Below, piece by piece: positions 15,771 through 24,392 of a stretch of DNA of 64,000 nucleotides. Below the pieces are notes generated by a model. The model was given only the letters and a program-made list of their open reading frames with translations. It had not been told where the DNA came from and did not search any database. How positions within the stretch are numbered: the stretch's first letter is position 1; each line of letters starts with the position of its first letter. Made by a program: the position numbers and the translations under genes. The stretch comes from Mycolicibacterium sp. CH28 (lineage in GTDB: Bacteria; Actinomycetota; Actinomycetes; Mycobacteriales; Mycobacteriaceae), in contig NZ_SRLQ01000010.1 in assembly GCF_004745805.1 (NCBI RefSeq), positions 124,001-188,000 on the forward strand, written 5' to 3'.

Positions 15771-16568
15771 TTAGTTGTTGCCCCGGCTGAACTGGTTGAA
15801 CCCACCATCGGTGGTTGCGCCGGAATCGACCGGCGCAGCCGACCCGCGCTGGCCCAGCTCTTCGAGCTGCGATTCCAGGTAGGTCTTGAGCCGGGTCCGG
15901 TACTCCCGCTCGAAGGTGCGCAGCTGCTCGAGCCGGCCCTCAAGGACGGTGCGCTGCTGGTTGATGGTGCCCATGATCTCGGAGTGCTTGCGCTCGGCGT
16001 CCGCCTGCAGGGCGTCGGCCTTTTCCTGAGCCTGCCGCAGCTGGGTCTCCGAGCGGGTCTGGGCGTCGCTGAGCATCGCGTCCGAGCGCTGCTTGGCGTC
16101 CGACACCGTCGTCTCGGCGGTGTGGCGGGCCTCCGACAGGATCTGGTCGGCGTTGGCGCGCGCGTCGGCGAGCAGCTTGTCGGCCTCCGCCTTGGCGGTG
16201 CCGGTCAGTCGGTCGGCGGTGTCCTGCGCCAGGGCCAGAACCCGGGCCGCCTTGATGGCCTGCTCCTCGCTGGGCGACGAGCTCGGGGCCGGCTGCGGCA
16301 CTGGGGCGGGCTCGGGCTCCGGCTCGGGCTGGTAGAGCGGAATCGACTGGGTGGGCTGCGAGACTGCACCGCCGCTGCGGGCCCCCGCCAGCTCCTGATC
16401 GAGTTCAGCGACCCGCTGACGCAGGTCGGAGTTCTCCTCGATGAGGCGGGTCAGCTCGTTCTCCACCAGGTCGAGGAAGGCGTCTACCTCATCCTCGTTA
16501 TAGCCACGTTTGCCGATGGGCGGCTTGCTGAACGCCACATTGTGCACGTCGGCCGGTGTAAGCGGCAT
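15771..16568 (-). CDS. wag31: DivIVA-family polar growth protein Wag31
   Basis: The 265-residue DivIVA homologue that marks cell poles and directs tip growth and wall synthesis. The membrane-binding N-terminus MPLTPADVHNVAFSKPPIGK and the following DivIVA domain (NEDEVDAFLDLVENEL) are essentially identical to M. tuberculosis. Thr73 (QPTQSIP) sits exactly where PknA/PknB phosphorylate the tuberculosis protein. A Pro/Glu linker and a long coiled coil (about 95-240, AEADKLLADARANADQILSEARHTAE...) support oligomerisation. The second ATG (16568) is chosen, as the protein is known to start MPLTPADV; the first ATG three bases upstream adds only Met. It follows yggT after a 232-bp gap and therefore has its own promoter. 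Confidence 0.97.
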   Translation of the reverse strand: MPLTPADVHNVAFSKPPIGKRGYNEDEVDAFLDLVENELTRLIEENSDLRQRVAELDQELAGARSGGAVSQPTQSIPLYQPEPEPEPAPVPQPAPSSSPSEEQAIKAARVLALAQDTADRLTGTAKAEADKLLADARANADQILSEARHTAETTVSDAKQRSDAMLSDAQTRSETQLRQAQEKADALQADAERKHSEIMGTINQQRTVLEGRLEQLRTFEREYRTRLKTYLESQLEELGQRGSAAPVDSGATTDGGFNQFSRGNN

Positions 16569-16800
16569 CATCTGCCCCCTCGGGTTTGGACGGTTAAACC
16601 GGTCTGCAAAGTGTAGAACGCGTCTTACGTTCGTCGTTCCGTACTGTAACTGGCGTCCATCCTGTCACACCAGAACCGCCGGTCGCCGTTGAGACCAATA
16701 ATTAAGAGCTAATTTCAATTTTTCCGTACCACGCTTTCGGCGTGGCTAATCCCTGCCAGCGGCGTTCTGCATTATCTTCCGCCGTCACGGGCGACACCCG
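16569..16800 (-). promoter_or_regulatory. wag31 upstream region
   Basis: This 232-bp gap precedes wag31 and contains the window's most AT-rich short tract (about 16696-16725), as expected for a promoter. A 6-bp hairpin CCACGC/GCGTGG (16729-16745) lies between yggT and that tract; on the transcribed strand it is followed by A rather than U residues, so it is not a clear terminator. No exact promoter hexamers are claimed. Confidence 0.4.
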
Positions 16801-17100
16801 TCAGGCCGCGGCGGCTGCCGCGTTGAAGGCCAGCTGCATCCCGATGAAGGCGACCAACAGCAGCACCATGATCGACAGATCGAACCGCACGGCACCGATG
16901 GTCAGCTGCGGGATAAGTCGACGTAGCAGCTTCACCGGCGGGTCGGTGACCGTCATGATCAGTTCGAGGACGATGACAGTGAACCCGCGCGGGTGCCAGT
17001 CCCGGCTGAACGACCGGATGAACTCGACGACGACCCGAGCGATCAGCAGCAGCCAGAAGACAAACAGCGCGAAGCCAAGAATTTCGAAGAACAGCGACAA
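16801..17100 (-). CDS. YggT family membrane protein
   Basis: A 99-residue protein with two long hydrophobic helices (about 4-27 and 70-95) separated by SFSRDWHPRGFTVIVLELIMTVTDPPVKLLRRLIPQL, the family signature. YggT proteins lie beside sepF, yggS and divIVA in many bacteria and have been linked to osmotic tolerance and cell division, with no defined reaction. The start is TTG 17100; the purine run AAGGA lies ten bases upstream and no ATG or GTG is available in a suitable place. Equivalent to Rv2146c. It follows sepF by 114 bases and may be expressed with it. Family assignment is secure. Confidence 0.9.
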   Translation of the reverse strand: MSLFFEILGFALFVFWLLLIARVVVEFIRSFSRDWHPRGFTVIVLELIMTVTDPPVKLLRRLIPQLTIGAVRFDLSIMVLLLVAFIGMQLAFNAAAAAA

Positions 17101-17214
17101 CTAGAGCCGGTCCTTAATCAACAGCGGATGTGACATTGCCGACATCGCTGGCCTAAACCCCAGCGCGACCCAGTCAGCCTACCTACTCGGCGGAGTGCCA
17201 GCACTCCGCCCCGG

Positions 17215-17892
17215 TCACTGGTAGCTGTAGAAACCCGCTTCCGCGATCCGGCGGCGCTCCTCGGCGCTGACATCGACGTCAGCCGGCGACAGCAGGAAGA
17301 CCTTGGTGGCGACCTTGTCGAACGAACCGCGCAGCGCGAAGGCCAGGCCGGCGGCGAAGTCGACCAGTCGCTTGGCGTCGGCATTGTCCATCGAGACCAG
17401 GTCCATGATCACCGGCTGGCCGTCGCGGAAGCGCTCGCCGATCGTGCGGGCCTCGCTGTAGTCCTTGGGGCGCAGTGTGGTGATCTTCGACATCGGGCTG
17501 CCCGCCTCGAACAGCTCGGCCATCCGGCGTGGGTCCATCGCCAGCGCGCCGCGGGTCGAGCCACGCAGCGAGCCGAACCGGGAAGCGCGCGGCATGTCAT
17601 GGGGATGCTCGAACTCGCGCGGGCGGAACCGCGGCTCCTCGGCGTAGCCGGCGCGGAAGCCACCGGTCGGCGCGTAGTCGGCCTCACGGGGATCGTCGTA
17701 GTCGCGACCGGCCCGCGGGTGGGGCTCCTCGTAGCGGGCTCCCCGCTCGTAGTCCTCGTCGGCGAACCGCTCGGCGCGCCGCGGGTAGCTGCCGCGGGCA
17801 GCGCCGCGATCGTCGTCGTCGTAGTACTCGTCGTCATAGTCGTCCATTGGGGCCATACCGAAGTAAGCCTTGACCTTGTGGAGTGTGCTCAT
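17215..17892 (-). CDS. sepF: Cell division protein SepF
   Basis: A 225-residue FtsZ membrane anchor. The start MSTLHKVKAYFGM (ATG 17892) forms the amphipathic helix that inserts into the membrane. About residues 18-125 are a disordered linker rich in D, R, Y and P. The C-terminal SepF domain begins near PMSKITTLRPKDYSEARTIGERFRDGQPVIMDLVSMDNADAKRLVDFAAGLAFALRG and carries the glycine-rich dimer and FtsZ-tail-binding faces, ending in FYSYQ. SepF is essential in mycobacteria, which lack FtsA and ZipA; FtsZ is encoded three genes upstream with a matching acidic C-terminal tail. Longer frames to 18012 overlap yggS and are not used. Confidence 0.96.
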   Translation of the reverse strand: MSTLHKVKAYFGMAPMDDYDDEYYDDDDRGAARGSYPRRAERFADEDYERGARYEEPHPRAGRDYDDPREADYAPTGGFRAGYAEEPRFRPREFEHPHDMPRASRFGSLRGSTRGALAMDPRRMAELFEAGSPMSKITTLRPKDYSEARTIGERFRDGQPVIMDLVSMDNADAKRLVDFAAGLAFALRGSFDKVATKVFLLSPADVDVSAEERRRIAEAGFYSYQ

Positions 17893-17957
17893 CGCTGGAC
17901 CCTTCTGGAAAACGTAAAGCGCGGTGTCTGTGATGAAGATGTGACTGGAGTGACTAC

Positions 17958-18710
17958 TCAGGGAGACGTTAGAGGACGTTGTCCCATAAGGGCCGTACCG
18001 ACACGCACACACGTTGATCCGTGTCGCACAGCAGCTTCCAAATCACCGGACATCCCCGCCGACAGCTGTGTCGCCTCGGGATGGTTGTGCGCGACCCGGC
18101 CGCGTTCGGCCGCCAGCGCCGCGAACGCGGTGTCGGCATCGGCCCCCAGTGGCGGGACCGCCATCAAGCCGACCAAGCGCAACCCCTGAGCCTCGGCGAC
18201 CTGAGCACACAGTGCGTCAACAGCGCCGGGATCAGCGATGTCGACGCCGCCGCGGGAGGTGTCTCCGTCGAGGCTGATCTGGATGAACACCCGCAGCGGC
18301 GCACTGCGCCGACCCTCGTCGAGCGCTTGCAGCGCACCTCGATCCAGTGCCGCAGCCACTTTGGCGGCACTCAATGAGTGCACCGCGTCGGCCCATGCCG
18401 CTACAGCTTTCGCCTTGTTGCGCTGGACCTGGCCGACCATGTGCCAGTGCGCCTGTGCCGCATCGGCCCCGATGAGGTCGGCGAACTCGGCGATCTTGGC
18501 CGAGGCCTCCTGCTCGCGGGATTCCCCGAAGCTGCGGCAGCCCAGCCGCCACAGAATCGCCACGTCGGAAGCCGGGAAATACTTGGTGATCGGCAGCAGT
18601 TCGATGTCGTCTGCGACGCGCCCGGCCGCCTGCGCCGCGTGAGCCAGGCGCTCCCGCAGTGCAACCAGCGCGGTGGTGAGTTCGGCCTCGCGGGCGGTCG
18701 CGGCGGTCAT
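17958..18710 (-). CDS. YggS family PLP-binding protein
   Basis: A 250-residue alanine-racemase-fold barrel that binds pyridoxal phosphate and maintains PLP and amino acid homeostasis, without known catalysis. The PLP lysine is Lys43 in LLPITKYFPASDV. Further signatures are FGESREQEA, HWHMVGQVQRNK (here AHWHMVGQVQRNKAKAV), FIQISLDGDTSRGGVD, GLMAVPPLGAD and LSAGMSGDLEAAVRHGSTCVRVGTALMG, the phosphate-binding end. I use ATG 18710, which overlaps the stop of the YfiH gene by four bases; a GTG/ATG nine bases earlier is not required. Corresponds to Rv2148c. Position inside the division cluster is widely conserved, though the link to division is unclear. Confidence 0.93.
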   Translation of the reverse strand: MTAATAREAELTTALVALRERLAHAAQAAGRVADDIELLPITKYFPASDVAILWRLGCRSFGESREQEASAKIAEFADLIGADAAQAHWHMVGQVQRNKAKAVAAWADAVHSLSAAKVAAALDRGALQALDEGRRSAPLRVFIQISLDGDTSRGGVDIADPGAVDALCAQVAEAQGLRLVGLMAVPPLGADADTAFAALAAERGRVAHNHPEATQLSAGMSGDLEAAVRHGSTCVRVGTALMGQRPLTSP

Positions 18711-19414
18711 TCCATCCACACCAGACAGGCCAGCCGCCCGGTCGGCGCGTGACGGCGGTGACTGAACAGGTTCGGATCATCGACGGTGCACCGCGGGTCG
18801 GCGTCGATCGCGCGGACCCCGGCGCCGGCGAGCTGCCTGGCGATGCCGGCGCGCAGATCGAGTCCCGGCGTGCCGCGCGAGGTGGTGGTCCGGCTGCCCG
18901 GCAGCCGCGCTTCGACGTCGGCGGCCATCTGCTCGGGCACCTCGTAGTTGGCGCCGCTGACGGCCGGGCCCAGTAGCACCGAGATGTGTTCGGCGTGGGC
19001 GCCGTTGGCCAGCATGGTCTCGAGGGTGCGCAGCACCACGCCGTCGGCGGCACCGACCCGCCCGGCGTGCACCGCGGCGACGACGCCGGCGTGGGCGTCG
19101 GACATCAGGACGGGGACACAGTCGGCGGTCACCACCGCCAGCGCCAGTCCCGGGGTGGTGGTCACCAAGGCGTCGGTGTCGTCGACGGGATCGGTTCGCG
19201 GCTCGTCGACCACGACAACGCGGGCACTGTGCACCTGGTTCATCCACACCACGTGATCGTCGGCCAGCCCGATCGCGGCGGCCAGCCGCGCGCGATTGGC
19301 CGCGACGGCAGCCGGGGCATCGCCGACATGGTCACCCAGATTGAAGGTGTCGAACGGCGGCGCCGAGGCGCCGCCGGCTCGGGTGGTGGTCACGCGGCGG
19401 ATACGAAAAGTCAC
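18707..19414 (-). CDS. YfiH/LACC1-type (polyphenol oxidase/purine nucleoside phosphorylase) protein
   Basis: A 235-residue copper/zinc-site protein. Ligands are visible in MNQVHSARV, TADCVPVLMSDAHAGVVAAVHAGRVGAADGVV (Cys and His), GPAVSGANYEVP and DLRAGIARQL. Characterised relatives either oxidise phenols or act on purine nucleosides and peptidoglycan-derived substrates; which applies here is unknown. The start is GTG 19414 (MTFRIRRVTTTRAGG), since homologues begin at the first beta strand and the extra 31 residues upstream are out of character. It follows ftsZ by 31 bases and overlaps yggS, so it belongs to the division operon. Corresponds to Rv2149c. Confidence 0.88.
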   Translation of the reverse strand: MTFRIRRVTTTRAGGASAPPFDTFNLGDHVGDAPAAVAANRARLAAAIGLADDHVVWMNQVHSARVVVVDEPRTDPVDDTDALVTTTPGLALAVVTADCVPVLMSDAHAGVVAAVHAGRVGAADGVVLRTLETMLANGAHAEHISVLLGPAVSGANYEVPEQMAADVEARLPGSRTTTSRGTPGLDLRAGIARQLAGAGVRAIDADPRCTVDDPNLFSHRRHAPTGRLACLVWME

Positions 19415-19445
19415 GAGACCCAGTATCGGTGGGGTGGCGGTGGGG

Positions 19446-20603
19446 TCAGTGCCGCATGAACGGCGGCACGTCGACGTCGTCGTCGGAGATTCCGCCGTCG
19501 CCGCCACCGATGCTCACCGTCGCGCCGTTGGTGTGCACCGGCACGCTGGCGGCGTCGATCGGGTCGAACAGTGACGAGCTGAGCTTGCCTGCCGCACCGG
19601 GTGCGATGGGCTGGCCCGGGGTCGCTGCTCCCCCGACGACCGGCTTGCGGCTGGGCCCGGCCGAGTCGAAGCCTGCCGCGATGACCGTGACCCGGACCTC
19701 GTCGCCGAGCGAGTCGTCGATCACCGTGCCGAAGATGATGTTGGCATCGGCATGCGCGGCGTCCTGCACCAGCGAGGCGGCCTCGTTGATCTCGAACAGC
19801 CCGAGGTCACTACCGCCGGCCACCGACAGCAGCACGCCCTGGGCGCCTTCCATCGAGGCCTCCAGCAGCGGGGAGTTGATGGCGATCTCGGCGGCCTTGA
19901 GCGCGCGACCGTCGCCGCGGGCCGAGCCGATGCCCATCAGGGCGGTGCCCGCCCCGCTCATGACGCCCTTGACGTCGGCGAAGTCGACGTTGATCAGGCC
20001 CGGGGTGGTGATCAGGTCGGTGATGCCCTGCACGCCGTTGAGGAGCACCTCGTCGGCGCTGCGGAAGGCGTCCATGAGCGAGACCTGCGCGTCGCCCATC
20101 TGCAGCAGGCGGTCGTTGGGGATGACGATCAGGGTGTCGCAGCTCTCCCGCAGCGACTGGATGCCCGCCTCGGCCTGGTTGGACCGGCGCTTGCCCTCGA
20201 AGGAGAACGGGCGGGTCACAACGCCGACGGTCAGTGCGCCGAGCTTGCGGGCGATCGAGGCGACTACCGGCGCACCGCCGGTGCCGGTGCCGCCACCCTC
20301 ACCCGCGGTGACGAACACCATGTCGGCGCCGCGCAGCAGCTCTTCGATCTCGTCCTTGGCGTCCTCGGCGGCTTTGCGGCCGACTTCGGGGTCGGCACCG
20401 GCACCGAGGCCTCGGGTGGAGTCTCGGCCGACGTCGAGCTTGACGTCGGCATCGCTCATCAGCAGCGCCTGGGCGTCGGTGTTGATCGCGATGAACTCCA
20501 CGCCCTTGAGTCCCTGCTCGATCATTCGGTTGACGGCGTTGACGCCGCCGCCGCCGATGCCAACGACCTTGATGACGGCGAGGTAGTTATGCGGGGGGGT
20601 CAT
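19446..20603 (-). CDS. ftsZ: Cell division protein FtsZ
   Basis: The tubulin-like GTPase that forms the division ring; 385 residues. The nucleotide site is intact: VVGIGGGGVNAVNRM, GGGTGTG (103-109), and the T7 catalytic loop NVDFADVK. The C-terminal peptide DDDVDVPPFMRH is the motif bound by SepF and FtsW in mycobacteria, after a short Gly/Ser/Pro linker. Start ATG 20603 has an AGGGAGGAAG Shine-Dalgarno nine bases upstream. The 203-bp gap before it is the largest between division genes here, so ftsZ has its own promoter region. Nothing unusual is seen. Confidence 0.98.
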   Translation of the reverse strand: MTPPHNYLAVIKVVGIGGGGVNAVNRMIEQGLKGVEFIAINTDAQALLMSDADVKLDVGRDSTRGLGAGADPEVGRKAAEDAKDEIEELLRGADMVFVTAGEGGGTGTGGAPVVASIARKLGALTVGVVTRPFSFEGKRRSNQAEAGIQSLRESCDTLIVIPNDRLLQMGDAQVSLMDAFRSADEVLLNGVQGITDLITTPGLINVDFADVKGVMSGAGTALMGIGSARGDGRALKAAEIAINSPLLEASMEGAQGVLLSVAGGSDLGLFEINEAASLVQDAAHADANIIFGTVIDDSLGDEVRVTVIAAGFDSAGPSRKPVVGGAATPGQPIAPGAAGKLSSSLFDPIDAASVPVHTNGATVSIGGGDGGISDDDVDVPPFMRH

Positions 20604-20806
20604 CGTCTGTCTTCCTCCCTGGTGGGGATCGGGGTGCCGCGACGTTACCCTCGGTAAACCCTCAACCTCAACCAGAGGCTTAGAGTTATGTCAAGTAGTG
20701 CCGCGCAAACAGAACGGTATGGGTGCTCCGCCCTGGATTGGGGAGGCGCGCCGACGTGTCGCGGCGTGAATTTGTCGGCGAACCCGTCACAGCGGCCGAG
20801 GTCGGA
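20604..20806 (-). promoter_or_regulatory. ftsZ promoter region
   Basis: This gap separates ftsQ from ftsZ. On the coding strand TTGACA (20694 to 20689) is followed by AACTCTAAGCCTCTGG and two GGTTGAG units, an arrangement I remember as conserved before mycobacterial ftsZ. A matching -10 hexamer at standard spacing is not obvious, so exact start sites are not assigned. A strong ribosome-binding site precedes the ATG. Confidence 0.5.
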
Positions 20807-21724
20807 TCACTTGACCGTCGGCAGATCTGGGCTGGAGACGTCGTAGACCTTGCCGGGTTGGGTCAGCAGCGCCGCCAGCTTCTCGGCCTTCTCGTCAGTG
20901 CGGTCGGTGGTCCCCCACACCACGGTGCGGCCGTCGGTGAGCGTCAAGGTGACCGAGGCCACCGACGGTGCCGCCACCCGGCTGACCTGAGCCACCACCT
21001 CCGGGCGCAGCGCCGTCATCACCTCCAGGGCCGCCCTGGTCGGGGCATCCGTGGGTCCGGGGTTGTCGACGTCGATGTAGGGCAGCCCCGGTGGCGGCGG
21101 CGCGGTCGCGAAGTCGACGCCGTCGCGGTCGAACAGGTGCGGCCCGTCGGGATAGTCCTTCACCACGATCGGGATCCGCTCGACGATGGTGATCCGCAGC
21201 GTCGAGGGATACTCGCGCTGCACCCGGGCGCTGGCCACCCGCCGGATGCCGGCCACCCCGTCGGCCACCTGGTCGGTGTTGATCTGCAACAGCGGGGTGC
21301 CCAACTGCACCTTCGCCGCGTCGATCACCTCACCGCGAGTCACCGCGCCGATCCCGGTGATCACCAGCGAGCGGGCCGACATGGCCGGGGTGAAATAGAG
21401 CACCAGGCCCAGCCCGACGCTGACGATCGTCAAGACGATGAGCCAGGTCAACAGCTTCAGCCCGCGAACAGCACGCTTGCCCAACGGTTTGGGCGGTTCC
21501 ACAATCGGGCCGGCGACTCGCCGCTTGGCTTCCCGGCGGGCCTCTTCGATCGCCGTCGCACGCGCTTGGGCGGCGCGGCGTTCGGCACGTTCGCGGCGTT
21601 CCCGCCGCCGCGGGCCCTCCGGGTCTTGGTCGTCGAGGTCGACGTTTTCGTCGTCTTCACTCGCGCTTTCCGGCCCGTTCGGTTTGGGCAGGATGGGGGC
21701 GTCCTCGGCCCCCTCGTCGGTCAT
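20807..21724 (-). CDS. ftsQ: Cell division protein FtsQ (POTRA domain)
   Basis: A bitopic divisome protein of 305 residues. A charged cytoplasmic N-terminus (about 1-88, rich in R, E and D) is followed by one TM helix (LLTWLIVLTIVSVGLGLVLYFTPAM) and the POTRA domain SLVITGIGAVTRGEVIDAAKVQLGTPLLQINTDQVADGVAGIRRVASARVQREYPSTLRITIVER. The beta domain after it binds FtsL and FtsB. The start ATG 21724 overlaps the murC stop by four bases. Sequence and place match Rv2151c. No residue is obviously missing. Confidence 0.95.
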   Translation of the reverse strand: MTDEGAEDAPILPKPNGPESASEDDENVDLDDQDPEGPRRRERRERAERRAAQARATAIEEARREAKRRVAGPIVEPPKPLGKRAVRGLKLLTWLIVLTIVSVGLGLVLYFTPAMSARSLVITGIGAVTRGEVIDAAKVQLGTPLLQINTDQVADGVAGIRRVASARVQREYPSTLRITIVERIPIVVKDYPDGPHLFDRDGVDFATAPPPPGLPYIDVDNPGPTDAPTRAALEVMTALRPEVVAQVSRVAAPSVASVTLTLTDGRTVVWGTTDRTDEKAEKLAALLTQPGKVYDVSSPDLPTVK

Positions 21725-23205
21725 CGACTGTGCCCCGGCATCGACGTGTTGGCCTTGTTCTGAAGGGCCACGAGGATCTCCTGGCCGAGCATCGTCACGT
21801 CACCGGCGCCCATCGTGACCACGACGTCACCCGGCCGCGCCGCCGCGGCAACCGCCGCGGCAACCGCCGAGAAGTCGGCGATGTAGTGCACCGGAACGCT
21901 GACATGCTCAGCCACGGTGGCCCCGCTGATCCCGGCCATCGGCTGCTCTCGCGCGGCGTAGACGTCGAGCACGAACGCCTCGTCGGCGATGTCGAGAGCG
22001 TGGCCGAACTCACGAGCGAATGTCTTTGTCCGCGAATATAAATGGGGCTGGAAGACAACGATGCTGCGGGCGCTGGTGACGGTCGGGTGACCGGTGCGGT
22101 CCTGCTCGGCGATCGCACGCAAGGCGGTCAGCGCCGCCGTGACCTCGGTGGGGTGATGGGCGTAGTCGTCGAAGACCCGCACCTCGTAGGCCGTGCCGAC
22201 CAGCTCGAATCGCCGCCGCACCCCTTCGAACCCAGCCAGCCCGTCCAGGACGTCGTCGATCGCGGCGCCGGCCTCGACCGCGGCCAGCAGGGCGGCCAGC
22301 GCGTTGAGCGCCATATGCCGGCCCGGCACCTCCAGCCGCATCACCCGCTGGTGGGACTCACCGGCCAGCTGGATGTGGGCCACCGCGCCGGTGCCGTGCT
22401 GCTCCCACTCGACCAGCCGTCCGGCCAGTTCCGGATCGGGTGCACTGCCGTAGCGCAGTACCCGAACCCCCAGGGCCGCAACGCGTTCGGCCAGCGCGGC
22501 GCCGCCAGGATCGTCGGCACAGACCACCAGCGCACCGCCGGGCGTAATCCGTTCGGCGAAGGCGTCGAACACCGCGGTGTAGGCCTCCGGGCTGCCGAAG
22601 AAGTCCAGGTGGTCGGCCTCGATGTTGGTCACCACCGCCACGTCGGGGGTGTACTCGAGCAGCGACCCGTCGCTCTCGTCCGCCTCGGCGACGAAACAGT
22701 CACCACTGCCGTTGTGCGCGTTGGTGCCGGCCTCCCCCAGATCACCGCCGACGGCGAACGACGGATCCATTCCCGCGTGCTGCAGCGCGACGATGAGCAT
22801 GGAGGTGGTGGTGGTCTTGCCGTGCGTACCGGTGACCATCAACGTGCGGTAGCCGGCCATCAGCTTGGCCAGCACCACCGGCCGCAGGATCACCGGGATG
22901 GCCCGGCGCCGGGCCTCGACCAGTTCGGGGTTGGTCTTCGGAATCGCGGCATGGGTGGTGATCACCGCCGTCGGGCCGCCCGGCAGCAGGTCGAGATTGG
23001 CCGCGTCGTGGCCGATGCTGATCGCCGCGCCCCGCGCCCGCAGGGCCACCACACCACGGGATTCCTTGGCATCGGATCCCGATACCAGGCCGCCCCGATC
23101 CAGCAGGATTCGCGCGATCCCGGACATGCCTGCCCCGCCGATGCCGACCATGTGCACCCGCTGCAGTTCTGGCGGCAGTGGCCGCGGCCCCGTCGGCGCG
23201 CTCAT
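21721..23205 (-). CDS. murC: UDP-N-acetylmuramate--L-alanine ligase
   Basis: Adds L-alanine to UDP-MurNAc, the first cytoplasmic step of the peptide stem; 494 residues. Domains in order: UDP-binding Rossmann fold (VHMVGIGGAGMSGIARILLDRG), ATP-binding domain with P-loop GTHGKTTTT and EADESDGSLL, and the C-terminal ligase domain with DDYAHHPTEV. Start ATG 23205 (MSAPTGPRPLP) overlaps the murG stop (ATGA), and the murC stop overlaps ftsQ, so three genes are coupled. Length is normal for mycobacterial MurC. Confidence 0.97.
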   Translation of the reverse strand: MSAPTGPRPLPPELQRVHMVGIGGAGMSGIARILLDRGGLVSGSDAKESRGVVALRARGAAISIGHDAANLDLLPGGPTAVITTHAAIPKTNPELVEARRRAIPVILRPVVLAKLMAGYRTLMVTGTHGKTTTTSMLIVALQHAGMDPSFAVGGDLGEAGTNAHNGSGDCFVAEADESDGSLLEYTPDVAVVTNIEADHLDFFGSPEAYTAVFDAFAERITPGGALVVCADDPGGAALAERVAALGVRVLRYGSAPDPELAGRLVEWEQHGTGAVAHIQLAGESHQRVMRLEVPGRHMALNALAALLAAVEAGAAIDDVLDGLAGFEGVRRRFELVGTAYEVRVFDDYAHHPTEVTAALTALRAIAEQDRTGHPTVTSARSIVVFQPHLYSRTKTFAREFGHALDIADEAFVLDVYAAREQPMAGISGATVAEHVSVPVHYIADFSAVAAAVAAAARPGDVVVTMGAGDVTMLGQEILVALQNKANTSMPGHSR

Positions 23206-24392
23206 CGCCGGCCCGTCCTGGCTGAGCGCGCCACATCCAGGGCCACCTCGGCGACGCGCCGTGCGGCATCGCGGTGGCCCACCTGGGCCGCGGCCGCCGT
23301 CATCGCCGCCAACCGCGCCGGGTCGGTGAGCAGTCCCACGACCTCGCCGGCGATAAAGCCGCTGGTCAGGTCGGCATCAGCCACGAGCAAGCCACCGCCG
23401 GGGTCGACCACCGGCAGCGCGTTGAGCCGCTGCTCGCCATTGCCGATCGGCAGCGGCACGTACACCGCCGGCAGCCCGACCGCGGACACCTCGGCCACCG
23501 TCATCGCTCCGGACCGGCAGATCGCCAGGTCGGCCGCGGCATAGGCCAGGTCCATCCGGTCCAGGTAGGGCACCGCGACATAGGGCGGGTCGCCGGGCTC
23601 GGGCGAGCGCAGATCCAGGGTGTTCTTGGGCCCGTGGGCGTGCAGCACCGAGATGCCCGCGGCGGCCAACTCGCCGGCGGCTCCCGACACCGCCCGGTTG
23701 ATCGACGCCGCGCCCTGCGAGCCGCCGAACACCAACAGCACCCGGGCGTCGTCGGCGAAGCCGAAATGGGCGCGGGCCTGCGCGCGCACCGCGGATCGGT
23801 CCAGCGACGTGATCGACGCGCGCAGCGGCATGCCGACCACCTCGGCGCGCCCCAGCCCCGAGTCCGGCACTGCCGCCAGCACCCGGCTGGCCGTGCGGGC
23901 GCCGACCCGGTTGGCCAGGCCGGCACTGGCATTGGCCTCGTGGACGACGACCGGAACTCGGCGCCGGTGCACCGGCCCGCCCCGGGCGGCCAGGTAGGCC
24001 GGCACCGCCACGTATCCGCCGAATCCGATCACCACGTCGGCTCCGACGGCATCGAGCACAGCCCGGGCCTCTCGCACGGCCCGGCGCACCCGCATCGGCA
24101 GCCGGACGAGGTCGCCGTTGAGCTTGCGCGGCAGCGGGACCGGGGTGATGAGCTCGAGGTCGTAGCCGCGATCGGGCACCAACCGGGTCTCCAGGCCCCG
24201 GGCCGTGCCCAGCGCGGTGATCCGGATGGACGGGTCGAGTGCGCGCAGCGCATCGGCCACCGCCATCGCCGGCTCGACGTGACCGGCGGTGCCGCCACCG
24301 GCGAGAACAACCGACACCGGTGCGTCCCCATCCCTGCTGCTAGTGCCCGAGTCGCTGCGATTCACACCGCCACCGACCCCCGAGACGCTCAC
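23202..24392 (-). CDS. murG: Undecaprenyl-PP-MurNAc-pentapeptide N-acetylglucosaminyltransferase
   Basis: Makes lipid II from lipid I at the inner membrane; 396 residues, GT-B fold. The N-domain signature SVVLAGGGTAGHVEPAMAVADAL and GFGGYVAVPAYLAA, and the C-domain VFGGSQGAASINRAV and CRSGAMTVAEVSAVGLPAVYVPLPIGNGEQRLNA donor-site motif are all present. The GTG start at 24392 forms a GTGA overlap with ftsW and gives a 25-residue Ser/Gly-rich leader before the fold; a similar leader exists in M. tuberculosis MurG. A GTG just before VVLAGGG would be the short alternative. Function is not in doubt. Confidence 0.96.
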   Translation of the reverse strand: MSVSGVGGGVNRSDSGTSSRDGDAPVSVVLAGGGTAGHVEPAMAVADALRALDPSIRITALGTARGLETRLVPDRGYDLELITPVPLPRKLNGDLVRLPMRVRRAVREARAVLDAVGADVVIGFGGYVAVPAYLAARGGPVHRRRVPVVVHEANASAGLANRVGARTASRVLAAVPDSGLGRAEVVGMPLRASITSLDRSAVRAQARAHFGFADDARVLLVFGGSQGAASINRAVSGAAGELAAAGISVLHAHGPKNTLDLRSPEPGDPPYVAVPYLDRMDLAYAAADLAICRSGAMTVAEVSAVGLPAVYVPLPIGNGEQRLNALPVVDPGGGLLVADADLTSGFIAGEVVGLLTDPARLAAMTAAAAQVGHRDAARRVAEVALDVARSARTGRR